From Daphnia carinata (taxonomy: Eukaryota; Arthropoda; Branchiopoda; Diplostraca; Daphniidae): DNA of 64,000 nucleotides. The notes beneath the pieces are model-generated. The model did no database searches, was not told the DNA's origin, and was given only the letters and a program-made list of their open reading frames with translations. The stretch spans positions 6,975,534 through 7,039,533 of the forward strand of contig NC_081331.1 in NCBI RefSeq assembly GCF_022539665.2. The letters are read 5' to 3'. Positions 25,147-36,913 of the stretch are shown here, in pieces (the stretch's first letter is position 1; every line of letters begins with the position of its first letter). The position numbers and the translations under genes are program-made.

Positions 25147-25240
25147 TATATACACACGTTAGGCCGTCAGTCGATGTAGCACTGCAGAGAGATGCTGTTC
25201 CACGTTGCATTTCCTTTTCTTTTTCTTGAAATGTTTTATT
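25147..25240 (+). promoter_or_regulatory. candidate TATA/Inr promoter and first exon with donor
   Basis: TATATAC at 25147-25153 is followed by a perfect TCAGTC initiator (25167-25172, A+1 at 25169), although the 22-base spacing is shorter than the usual 25-31. A consensus GTAAGT splice donor starts at 25241, making a 72-base first exon. Its second ATG (25192) opens 16 codons plus one base into the donor, so it would exit in phase 1, the phase required by exons downstream of 54822 in the plus-strand gene. It could be a distal alternative first exon, a noncoding RNA start, or coincidence. Confidence 0.3.
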
Positions 25241-28200
25241 GTAAGTTTCTCATAAGAGATAAAGCTCGACTGGGTACCTATTGCAGCCGGTGTGTTCCAG
25301 CATCACCTAGCCCATTATCCGTTGCCCATTTCTCCTATCGATTTTCCAATTCAAATAGCCATTCTTCAGTGTCAGATGTTATGGCTGTCTGGAGGATATA
25401 ACCAATCGCCGAGGACGATGTCCATTACGATTAGGATTTTTTTTTTTTTTTTACCTGTAACTATACCCTCGAGTGCCATGTTGGCTTGTCCTAAACACCA
25501 ATGAAAAACCAAAAAAATCGGAGGTTTTGTGCGGGTCAAGTTCCGGTTCATGCCCCACAAAAGAAACAGAACATGATCGTAATAATAGCTAATCATCATT
25601 GGTGTCGGGGATAATTTGAAGACCACCTATTACGAGCACACACGAAATAAAAACTACAAAAAAAATTGGGAAAATACGACGTGTTCCAGAGTTGCTGTCT
25701 CACCAAAACCGCGACATTGTCGTCTGTGCCAGTAAAAAAAGAAAAAAACACCTTTTCTTTTTATACTTGTTTTGTTGTTCTCTTGTTTTCGGTACATACT
25801 ATATAAGAGTCCTCTTTCCGGATGTTTATATACTGCGCACACACCGACACTAACAAAAGAAAAGAAAAACGATCACGGCTGCAGGCTACTCACGTTGATG
25901 GCAAGGCTGGCTTTGTTTAGGGTTGGCGTCTACGGCGCTCACGATGTCAAAACATCGAAAAAATATGACAATCAAACAATTGGGCCACTTGTAACTTCAA
26001 TTCAACTTTAAAACGCGCCCCAAAATCCTGCAATCAACGTGAATTCGGATCACAAAAAAATAAAACTTGAACACAGAAAGACATAAAAACTCAAAATAAT
26101 TCAATAAGATCTACGCGCACCTTTAAAAAAAAAAGGTCCTTAATAAATTTTTTTGTTGTATCTTTTTTTTCCAAAATAAACACGGCCTCCACTGGCCGGT
26201 TTTTTGTTTCCCCTCCACAAGTTGTGAGATACGATGCGGAGGAAATATGAGAGTTCCCGCACGGCGTGCGTGCGTTCATTGCCTCACACATTTAATATTT
26301 CACGGCTGAGAAGACCACCGGACAAGTCACGCGCGTCTTTTTTTACATCGTATTGGTAGAATTTCTACGAGTAATTTTTTGAAACCCTGTCTTCTCTATA
26401 TACTTTTAGGCCTTGTGTTGCTTAACGTTGTTTGTTGTTATTGTTGTCGGTGTGTTATTTAGTCTGCGCCGGATTGCCGGTTGCAACGGAAATCACGGGA
26501 AAACGCAGAGACCGCGCATTCTCAGGTGCATCAAAGTAGAAAGGGCGTGACTACATCCTTTTTAGACCCGAGGCAAAAGAGGAATCAAGTTCCGCTTCTG
26601 CTGCCCCATCTCTCTCACCAACCACTTGAGTCTCGTACAAAACAACAAATATCAAGTTATTCCTTTGATCGTCACGGTGTTACCTTTTGCCACCCTGTGT
26701 GACACAGACACACATAGTCAGGACAATCAAAGTTGGTCGCACAGGGTTTCAAAACATCAAACGAAATTTAGGGGAAGAAGTGAGCATATTAAGACACATT
26801 AGACGAGCCACGCTCTACTGCCCGGCTCATCTGAAAAATACAAAAATGGCCTCAAGAAAAAGGCGGTGAAATGGAACTCGATTGCAATCGAAACGAAACG
26901 GACGTAGAGCAAAGCTAGGCCCATAGGCTTACGTTTTTCTTTTTGAAAATATCATATGACTCCTTGCTGGCACCCCTAAAGGGATATCAAAAGACTTGAC
27001 GGGCGGATCTTCCAGCTGTCACGTTCCCCCTCCGTAGCCACATGAATATACACACAGTATAAAAAGATAGCCATTTTATCTTTCTCTTTTTCAAAAAAAT
27101 CCCCGTTGAGCCTTTTTTTTTTCATCCAAAACATACAGGACGCTCTTACGTTTTTTTTTTAAAAAAAAAAGGTAAAGTTTGGGGTAGGCACATAACGCCA
27201 TTCTTCCCTATCTGCGACGCTTGCTCTCCCCTCCATCATCAACGGACCATGTGATGCAATAGCAGTAAACGTGGGGGCATTAGTTGAAATCGTATGTGAT
27301 GAGACTGTGACGACCGAGACGGACATTCAGTAAGCACATTTCCGTCCCAGCCGGCATGTGTCATTCTTTTTTTTTTTTTTTAAATGCATGTGTTCCCATT
27401 CACTGTGAATTGCAATTCGAGAACATTATGGTTGCATTCGTAAGCGGTCAGCTATATGTAGGACGTTGTATTGGGTGCAAACGTTAGGTCGACAACAATG
27501 GTCGATGCGTGGCATGTTTTCACATCCCGAAATATTGGCAAATACAGGTTTCATTTCCCACTAACGTGAAGCCATTTATTGACTCGCATACCACGTCACT
27601 TTGCATTCTTCTTGGTATAGTTTGGCAGACACCACCTCGGCGTTGAACAAAGTATTAACATCGGTACCGAAATGTCCTTTTCACGGCGGTGCCAATGATC
27701 TTGTCTTTGGATAATATGACGGTATGAAAGAAGAGGTGGATACGATGCCCCGTCATTGTTGACTAATCGGATGACAAAATACACGGGACGCCCACTTGGC
27801 TCGCTATATTTATGGCTTCATTATTATTATTTTTTTCTTCATTGACATAGGACATGTTATAACGCATCTAGGCCTATTCGGTCAGGTCACAATCCAGTTA
27901 GGAACACAGCAATTTTTTGTTCTAACAAAAAAAGGCCATGGATTGGAAAACAACAGAATGTTCATTGACATTTATGGGGCCTCAAATTACGAAGAACAGG
28001 ATTAACTTGAACGATAACATTGTGCCCTTTTAATGACCTAGTTTGATTCATTCATAGAATAGCCGTAGCAAGCTTATTAGGCGCTCTTTAAATGGTCAAC
28101 GCGCATTCCAAATACTGTATGTTTGGCTCCAAATAAATAACAATATCAGTTCGAGCTACAAGGAAAATATGATCGCGGGAAAAAAAAACAGCATAAAAGA

Positions 28201-29711
28201 ACGAGAATGATGATCGCACTTTAGAACGCAATCCAATTAGGTAAATGCAGTGGACGGGCGCCTAGAGAGCGGCCAGACCACCCCCTTGTTTCCCTTTGAT
28301 CGGCCAAGCGTGAGCGACGAGGATGGGTAAGGAGAGGAATCTTGTTTGACTGGCTTCAACAATATGCTTCGGCTTTTACTCGTTGGCCAGCTCGCTCATT
28401 ATGTCGGTTTCACTAAAGGAACACCCCGATTCTAGAACACATCAGGGGTTCACTCATTTCTCTAGTATGCAAGTTGATCAAGTTGACGTGACCTGAATCT
28501 CTGAGGTATAAACTCTGCCCCGTTTAAAAATAATTTCTCTTTATGCCTAATTATAATACGCCGATTGTCGACGGTGACACATACTAATATATTATAGTTT
28601 AAACATTTCCTTCTTTTTTTGCCGAGCCATATCACATCCATTATTGAAAGAGAGCTTTGAAAACGGAAACGATAAGAGAGAAGTTAGGGAGTGAAGAAGA
28701 TCGTTTATTTTTTTTTTTTTTTTTTTGTTATAGCATCGAAACGACGAGGATAACGAGATGCACGTGTCGCAGAACCTACACCGACGATACTAAGGCGCGA
28801 CATGTGAACGTTGCCGGAATCATTAGCCAAGAATTCCGCGTCGGTGACGTGCTACACATTCTATTTATGACACGACTCAATGGAAATCGTTACTAAGGGT
28901 GTGTGCGTCTGTGTGTGGGTGTGTGTGTAAACGCGGAGCACCCACCGCTTTTATTCGAATCGAATGTCATAGTCTCATAACGAGGGGTTGTGTACACGGT
29001 TGAACTTGGATATACTGATAATTGTAACGTCATACTAACAACTGCGTCCTTTGCTTCATTCTATGCAGAGCTTTCAATGGCAAATCAATAAAACGAGTCA
29101 ATCAATTTTCCCTTCCCCTCCCCCCTCCCAACCCCCCACAAAGTCCTGTTCTCAATGGCTCCCTCTTTCATACACACATAAGCGGGTAATATCTGGTAAG
29201 TTATTAATGTCAATTGTTTAAAAAAAAAACATTTGTCAGAATTTCTTTAATAGCATAAAAATGGTCAACTATTCAGGTGCCAGTTTATGCCGTATCGCGG
29301 GATTGGCATCGTCTGAATACTTTCACGTATATGCTAATGCCCTCGTTGTTTATCACAACAATAAAACAAACAACAACACAAAAAAAATACAACGTCTGGG
29401 AAACAGGTCTGAGGCTGTTTTTCTTTTGGCTATCTCGAGTTACCCGTAGGGCGTGATGCTGAAGGAAATTTAAAAAAATTAAACAAAAAATAAAGTCGTG
29501 ATACACCATTCCGATCGTGGCACGGGCAATCGAGCATCGCTCAGTCATCCAAACTCGAACCCGCCCGGACGCGATTTACGATGCCGATTTGAGCTCACGT
29601 ACAACCAGTGGATATGGTCGGCCAACAGGTATTTTATTTAAAAAAAAAAAAGGGCGCAATCCAAAAAGAAATTAAGAGAAAGCTGTGGCTTTAAGACTAC
29701 GGATGCGGCTT

Positions 29712-29743
29712 TGGTGGTGGCCGCCATCATGGCTGCACCACCA
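29712..29743. promoter_or_regulatory. hairpin enclosing a YY1/Pho-like site
   Basis: Inverted arms TGGTGGTG (29712-29719) and CACCACCA (29736-29743) pair perfectly. The loop holds GGCCGCCATCATGG, which on the minus strand reads GATGGCGGCC, a YY1/Pho-type core, next to a second ATGGC. The arms may be chance, or may mark a palindromic binding site. Confidence 0.3.
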
Positions 29744-30493
29744 CATTTTGAAAATGAAACGCCGAAGCCAAAAGGAAGTCTCATCCATCACTTGACACGT
29801 TAGCTGTTCCTACTTCCCGAAAAAAGGTTATCAAACGCACTTTTGGTAAATAGCTATGCATGACGAATACTATCAGCCAAGCATTCACAATTTTTTGTGT
29901 TTCAAAACCGATCGTTGAATGAGTGTTGAGCAATGCCGGCCTCATCCATTCCATTGGCATTCGAATCATCGGCATTTTCAAACAAAAGAAAGCAATCAAC
30001 ATGAATGGCCAGCTTAATTATCATAGTTAGAAATAGAAACGTCGGGTTCTATGCAGCATTAGCGGGGATAAATCAAAGAGCGATGGAGTGACAGTCCATG
30101 AGCGGCAAGCAACATCGGATTGTTAATGTCAATCGTTAAAGGGGGAACAAATCCATCGTTCCGGCTGAAGTGAGGAATCTCGCAAAGGCCGTCTTACTTA
30201 GACGGCCATTTTGGCACAACAATTTCCTTTTGTTATGACGACGTACTGTATTTTCGAACGAGTGTGAAGTGAACATCTGTTGGTCCATCTGGACAGAGGC
30301 CGAAGAGAGGCCCATCGCACTCCTCCCCATCACTCCATCTCTCATTCGGCGCGTATTACCATTCGCCTTCAACAGCTTTGCTTGTCAATAGAGTGACGGC
30401 CTAACACCATCTCTCTAAGAGGGCAGGGCGTGAGTTCACTATGCACTGTACGTGGAAACAGAAATGAATACAAAAAAAAAACGTGGATGGGGA

Positions 30494-30510
30494 GGGGGGG
30501 GGGGGGGGGG
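30494..30510 (+). repeat. 17-base G run
   Basis: An unusual homopolymer in a genome window dominated by A/T runs. It is capable of G-quadruplex formation and prone to length variation and assembly error. Confidence 0.85.
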
Positions 30511-31676
30511 AGACTGCCAAATATCCTTAAGTCCAGCCGCCCCCTATGGTTCGTCAAGTCGTCCATCACAGCGTGTGAAAAGTTCCGAGCCGCGCTAAGC
30601 ATTTCTCTCCTTCGTTACAATACACAAGACCCAGCTCGTCATAGGGCTGCCCGGTGTGGCTATTTTGACTATTTAAATTTAGAATTCTTATGTATTGGCT
30701 GTAGACAGCGAACGAGAAAAATAAAAGCCGCTTCGTTTATTTTCATAAGGATTTTTTTTTTCTTGTCCGTCACGCAGGAACTTGATGTTCATTCCTTTTA
30801 TCCTTTTCTTTTTCGCCATCGAGATTTCTGTAATCAGTTGGCGATGACCTAGTGCTGATGGAACCATAGAGGCAACTTCCGCGTTCGTTACATCTAGCCA
30901 TCAACAGCTACTCATTATATAAAAACGAAAAAACCGTTACTTTGTCAAAATGGTACATCCCCCTCTACAAGACGTTAGTTGCTTATTGGGACGCACGTAT
31001 ACACAGGGGGTAATTCAAATGATTTGATTATTCAAAAAAAAAAAAAAATACGAAAGGCGATGAAACTGACACGAGCAAAGAGGAATCTCAAGTTATACGA
31101 CGTGTCCATCTTTCGACATCTCAGCCAACACCTTGTACACACAAACACGGAATAAAACGGCTAGCAAACTATAAATAATCCTCATACGAAAATCGTTAAA
31201 AGAAAGAAGAAAAACATTGCATTCTTCTTTAAATTGTGCGCTATACGGCTGTTCGTTTTCTTTAAGAATACATATTTTAAATCGCCGCCTTGCCCCCCCG
31301 TGGCAAAGCCGTTCTCTTTCTCTTTCGCAACAGTTATTTTTTTTTTCCTTCAACATTGGAAAACGAGGCCTGCGTGTTCCGTATACACATGTGTTGTTAG
31401 TCATCGTTGGAAAGTTAAAAATTCTTTTTAATTAATGATTCATTTTTCGCGTTTAAGAGTAACGTATACCACGATCATAGCAGCCGCACTCCAATAATCC
31501 AAATAAATGAAAATAAAAGCTCATCGATTATTTTCGATAAACGCTTTCAAAGTGCGGATCACATTCAGAGTTTCGAAATATGTAAAAAAAAAAAACTAAA
31601 ACGCCAATCGAAGGACATTTCTATTTCGTTGGGGGAAAGTTGAGTCAAACGCTTGGGAAATCGGTTGTGTTTCTTG

Positions 31677-31696
31677 CACACACACACACACACACA
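31677..31696. repeat. (CA)n microsatellite
   Basis: Ten CA units, nearly uninterrupted, in noncoding DNA. Confidence 0.9.
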
Positions 31697-34289
31697 TACA
31701 AAAAAGAGAAACAAAAAACGAAAATTACCAAAACCCCCAAGAGAAAAAAAAAACAAAACGGTTCACGATTCATTTATCTACACACAGTCGTGATATTACA
31801 TATTGGTTATTGGCCAGCCAGCAGCTGCGGGGTAGAAATCGCTCGCCGCTGGAAGCCATCACTGCACACACAAGCTAACCCTTTTGGTTTTTTTTCGTTT
31901 TGTTTTGTTTTTTCCATATCTTGCCCATTTCCCCCTACGATTTACCTGTATCCCATATGTATGTATGTATATAAGATGGTCTTTTTTTTTCTACGACCAT
32001 TTATAATGCATGTTAGAGAAATGCCTAGGATAGAAACCGAAAAGGGGAAAGAAAAGTTGAGGAATTTTTTTCAGAGTCGGGATGTCTTTCATCTTATCAT
32101 ACAGCCGACTGCATTGGGCTCCCGTCATCAAGACCCCCTTTTGCCTTTTAATATATACACACAAGCAAATCGAAGGGAGAAGAAGAAAAAAAGAAAGAGA
32201 TGGAGGTTCTGTTTATCTTCATATCTTTTCTTCCAAAACAGAACGGACTACCTTATGCTGGATAACTACATGTAGAGTGGGCCGATGGAGCACCTGCCAA
32301 ACAAATGTTGATCCACGAGACGTTAACAAGGTGATGGACCCTCTCCATCCCTCTAACATTCACGCAAAGACGCCACCGTTTTTTTTTTTTTTTTTTTAGC
32401 TTTGCTTGTGTTTTTCTTTTTCTTATTGGGTTGTGGAATTTTGTATATTTACAACATGATTTCTTTTCTCTGTCGCATCCAAAAAAAAAAAAAAAACGGG
32501 ATGGAACAACTTGTTACGCGGTCAATGTTAAAAACAAAACACGCTGACATAAAAAAGAAAGAATGTTCTATTCGGAAAGAACGGTGCATAAAATTCTAAG
32601 AAAAATGCAGTACATGAAATCCAAAGAGAAAATCAGTTTAATGTAATTTTCTATTTTCAATTTCACCCCCCTTCAAGTTCAAAGATGTTGCCCCTTCGTA
32701 CATACGATGAGGTGGATTGAATAATTATGCAGGTAGAGGTACAACAACAACACGGGTGGAAGAAGGTTAAAGAAAGAGGGGGAAAAAAATATAAATACTT
32801 AAAATAATAGTGAAATGACCAGTTGGGTTCCCTCCCTCTAGCGTCCACTCCTTATTAGGCAGCCCTCTTTTGTAGGTAAATGTTTGGTCGTATATACAAC
32901 AACACCATCTACAGAAAACGTTGCATGTGGATGATATACATATTTTTCTTTCCTACCTGCTTCGCTGAGCGCTCGCTCGATTGCACAAAAACACAATGCG
33001 ATCGGAACGCTTTTTTTTTTTCTCCGATCCCAAAAAAATCCAAAATCGTATTTTTTAAGGTAAACGTGATAGGTTAAGACGAGTTTTGCGGTTTCTCTCT
33101 TTTTCCTATACAGTGTCCTATTTTGGCGGTTACACGCGCAAGCGATTCAATTTGAAAATGTTTCCATTTTTTTTTTTATGTTACAAACTCAGCTATCTAA
33201 CTCTCGAAAAGCAAGAACAGCGCTATCTGATCAGACTGGCGACCTAAATAATTATACCTTTTTCAGCACTGAATTAAAATGTTCGCCTTTTTTTTTCTTT
33301 CTTACATTTCCAGACACGTATGGTGCGATGAGCCCACGCATGTAACAAGCCACGAGGGGTTGCGGAGGAGTTTACGAAAGTTGTTTCCAAACATCTTCAT
33401 CAGTAGTCGAGGATAGGGCCTAATTGTCTCACTTTCTTCCTACTCGAACTCCCCCCTCGCTCTTTTTTTTTTTATGTGAGGTGGCAATAATCATTCTTCC
33501 TTCTTCCTCTTCTACCACCACCTTCCCCCTTTCTCGAATCTGAAATCCGTGGGAACCCCACGCGCAAAAAATAAAAAGGTGGTAACGTCGGCAACAAGCT
33601 GACGAGGAGCCCCACAGAAATGAAAAGGGAAATTCAAATTACGGCATCTTCTAGTCTTATAGTAATGGGAATAAGAAGACTAGATGAGAGGGGGGGAGAA
33701 AAGAAAACGAAGCTCCAAGTCGAACCCTATAGGCTACATACACAGTGGATGATAAAACGAAACTAGAAGTTGGTATAGTCCTACGTAAACAACAATAGAG
33801 ACATCACTGACAAGTCCTTGGAAACGAAGGAAGCTAATCGGCTAAACACTGAACGAAGGAGAGGAACCAGGTAAGAAAATTAAAACGAGGCTCTTGCTGG
33901 ATGGCATTATGTGTTTTCCCATGCACGTCACACAGGATCTAAGAGACGAAACCGCAAGTTTTTTTTTTAGTTTCTTTTACCTTTTTTTTCTTAAGGCTGA
34001 CATTTAGTTCCTCTTTTTTTTTGGACCGTGATCAAGCGGTCATTATTTTTCATTTTTTATATGTTATTTTTTTTATTTAGTTTTTGTTTGTTTATTGTTT
34101 TCTTCTTCTTCCAGTACGAAAAAATTGACTGTTTTGTTCGAAATTGTTTTCCTTCCGTGTAAACAATGGAGTAATTAAGGCAACAGCAACAACAACCCGG
34201 GAGTCAGTTCATCATATTTTTTCTCTATCCCGTTTTCACGGCTTTTGTAGATAACACAAGGAGGGTGTGTTGGGGGGGGGGGGAAGAAA

Positions 34290-34299
34290 GTCACGTGAC
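34290..34299. promoter_or_regulatory. palindromic E-box GTCACGTGAC
   Basis: An exact ten-base palindrome identical to the CLEAR/TFEB-MITF and USF-type consensus. It sits seven bases after a 12-base G run (34272-34283). A TATA-like TTATATACA follows about 250 bases downstream (near 34548), but no coding exon follows. The match is exact; its use is unknown. Confidence 0.4.
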
Positions 34300-36419
34300 T
34301 CGAAGAATGAGCAACAAGCCAGCAAACACATACAACACGGGTTACAGGGCGAAAAGAGATGATGGGCAGAACGCCGGAGCGTATAGAGCACTCTATCATA
34401 CAGCCAGCGGAAGTGACGGTCAAACACACAGCCCCTCATTCTTTTTTCTCCCCGTCTCTAACAGTGCGTAGAGAGAAAAATAGAGAGAGTATGCACAGAC
34501 AGAGAGACAGACGGGCCTGGTGGCAGCTTGGAAAAACATGCGCGCTTATATACAAGATAATTGACATCCGCTTGCCAGAAATTGCTCCGTCACAATAATT
34601 AGTGGGCCCCCCCCCTTTACTTCCCCCCGCTAGCGCTAAACATATGTGTAGTCCTACACAACACCGGTCGCAATCGCATGATCATCCAAGGTAACGAAGA
34701 AATCAATCAAATGTGCCGCACAATCATGAATCACGCGTCGATAATGTCGAAGCTCTTCACATCCATTAAAGATTAGCGGTGACATGAATGTTTCTTTTAC
34801 CTATAATTTATGACCGGAGGAACCCCGCTTGAAATGTCGTTAAAAAATAAATAAAGTACCCAACAAAAGAAAACTAAAAACGGCCAATGTCAACGTTTCT
34901 TTTCAGAGCTTTAGGTGAGGATTACACAGCATCCATCAATGGTTCTCCGGTGCGCGGAAATTCGGGAAGAAAGAAAAGTGGAAGCATTCTTTATTTTTTT
35001 TTTTCTTTCTGTATAACCAAGTCTGGAATCCCGCGAGTTGTTGGGGCAGAACTTGACGTTGACAAGTGGCTGTGCAGTTTCCAGCAAGCGGCTTGTTTGG
35101 CTGACATGGAAGAATAGAATGAAAGGGCGAAGACGAACGATCGACAGAGCGGGACGGAATGTTCTGCTACTGCGTGTTTTCAGGTGTTGAGCAGCATGGC
35201 TCACTCTATCTCAATTGAAAAGAAATAAATAATCCTTATAAAGAGAGAGAAAAAAAAAAGAACCCCAAGATGGGTGGATAAGAGCAGACAGATTGAGATA
35301 AAGAGATAAAAAGAGAGAGAAAGTGGAAGAAGAAGAACTGGATGTCAGAAAGGCAACATTTTGTCACGTTCGAATCGTGAGAGCCGATTCACCTGATGGC
35401 CATGGGATAAACACAATCATCCGAACACGTTTTTTACCTTTCACCCCTGTGTAGTTTTCGTTTCTTTAAAAAAAATCCGTCTAAACTTTTTTTTGCGAAT
35501 TACTTTTTGTTTTCATCCATCTGGTTATGCAGGAATGAAATGTTGCATTCACTTGGCATCCCCTAATTCTTAGCGCCTTTTTTGGTATTCGATTGTTGAG
35601 CATTTGATATCAAGAACAAAAAAAAAAAACGCTAAAAGAAATAGCGTGTCACGTAAACCAAATAACAAATCTAATTCTCAACTAGAGCAGTGCTTTTGCG
35701 TGCCAATAAGAACGTTGATGATCGTTAAAAAAAAGAAATTAGTTTGTTCTGAAATGGGTTTTAAAAACAAAACTTGGTTCTAGGCGGAGCAACAAAACAG
35801 GCGCCAAACTGATTGCGCAGATTGATTGCTGAAGAAAAGGGAAATAACACAAGCCCAAAACAAACAGTGGTAATCAATCAGTGAACCAGCTTGCTTGGTC
35901 GGCTTTTGTCTTGGTCAGTAAAAAAACAAGAAACGGTTCAAGAAAAAACGCATTAACCCGGGCTTCACAAGAAAGCAAGAAATCCGCCATTTGAACGGAT
36001 TGATTGCATCGTTAGCAAGTCGCCTAGTACTTCAAGCCTCATTAGCATATCACCCCGTGAAGAGATGAATAATACTGAGAAGTAAGGTAGCCCAATGATG
36101 AATGATGTTGTGTGTCCTACCTGATGCGAAGAGGAGAACCACAGCTGCGTATCCGGTAATGAAATAACTGCGACTCTCCATCTCGTCACAGTTAGATTTG
36201 TTGTATTTCTTAAAATGAAATACAACTGATTGCTCACGAAACACACTTTGAAGTAAAGAAAATATACGTATATAATCCGCCGGAAGATTTCAGATGGTGA
36301 AATTCAGTGCAAGCTCACAACAACAACAGAATGATAATAGATTGCAAAAATCAATAAGTTTTCACTTTAGTCAATAATAAAGTCGATTAAGGGAAAAAAA
36401 AAAGGACGCATCGAAGAAA
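34300..36419. other. intergenic DNA, no gene seen
   Basis: No coding region that I can support. The short frames have ordinary AT-driven composition. There are purine-rich GAGA tracts around 34480-34510 and 35240-35330. Confidence 0.45.
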
Positions 36420-36422
36420 AAG

Positions 36423-36626
36423 CACGTGTCACAAGAGTCCGGTTCGGAACAGCGCGCGCGCGCGTGCGGAAACGAGAGTCGAAAGGAACGAGATCCGTCG
36501 CCTGATCCGGTCGAAACACAACTGACTGCGATACCAGTCAACGGGTGTTTCCATCCGTTTTGCCTTTCCAACCAACAACCCCTAGCGAGTCGCGGCTCTG
36601 TAAGGTAGGTAGGTAAACGCAGGGAA

Positions 36627-36660
<34 letters not shown>

Positions 36661-36913
36661 TGTTGTTTTCGGCCGGCTGGAAAAACACGTTCGCCTTGGC
36701 TCCGAGTGTATATATACACGGCGTCAAGCGCAAATCGCCGCGAATGCTAATCATCGGTGCTGTTTTGCGAGAGAGGGGAACCCTAGCGTGTACTGGGCGT
36801 TCTCGTTTTGTTTCGAGTCCAAGTGTTTAAACTTAGGCTGTTATGTTTGTTGAACCCTCTACTGCCATCTGGCGGTGTAATGTCAATTTCACACATGAGT
36901 TCCAAATGGCGGC
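36423..36913. promoter_or_regulatory. candidate regulatory hub (E-box, GC/AG repeats, TATA, CTCF- and YY1-like sites)
   Basis: Within 490 bases lie a CACGTG E-box (36423-36428), a (GC)n Z-DNA-prone tract (36452-36465), several overlapping GTAAGG/GTAGGT/GTAAAC donor-like sequences (36600-36616), an (AG)n GAGA tract (36630-36658), TATATATA (36709-36716), a CTCF-like CCGCCAGATGGCAGT on the minus strand (36861-36875) and a YY1-like CAAATGGCGGC (36903-36913). The first half is noticeably GC- and CpG-richer than its flanks. It could be a distal promoter of the rightward gene with a noncoding first exon, or an enhancer. The individual motifs are visible; their joint function is inference. Confidence 0.4.

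Larger units (their letters stand above)
25242..34289. other. intergenic or long-intron DNA, no gene seen
   Basis: No supported coding region. The 211-codon frame at 31640-32275 (plus) is a mixture of (CA)n, A-run and T-run translations. Noted structures: a T10A10 palindrome (27151-27170), a YY1-like hairpin (29712-29743), a 17-base G run (30494-30510) and a (CA)n tract (31677-31696). A CAG|GTAAGA donor-like site at 33870/33871 (plus) has no obvious exon before it. Confidence 0.45.

Noticed and set aside
27151-27170. T10A10 palindrome as a transposon end or terminator
   Set aside because: Homopolymer runs of this size are everywhere in the window, so an adjacent T and A run is expected by chance; no target-site duplication was seen.
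31640-32275. 211-codon plus-strand open frame
   Set aside because: Composed of (CA)n, A-run and T-run translations (His/Thr and Lys and Phe stretches). It is a low-complexity artefact.
33645-33686. Hairpin-like CATCTTCTAGTC / GACTAGATG arms as a microRNA precursor
   Set aside because: Pairing needs two three-base bulges and does not extend beyond 4+5+4 pairs, and neither arm matches a known arthropod microRNA seed that I recall.
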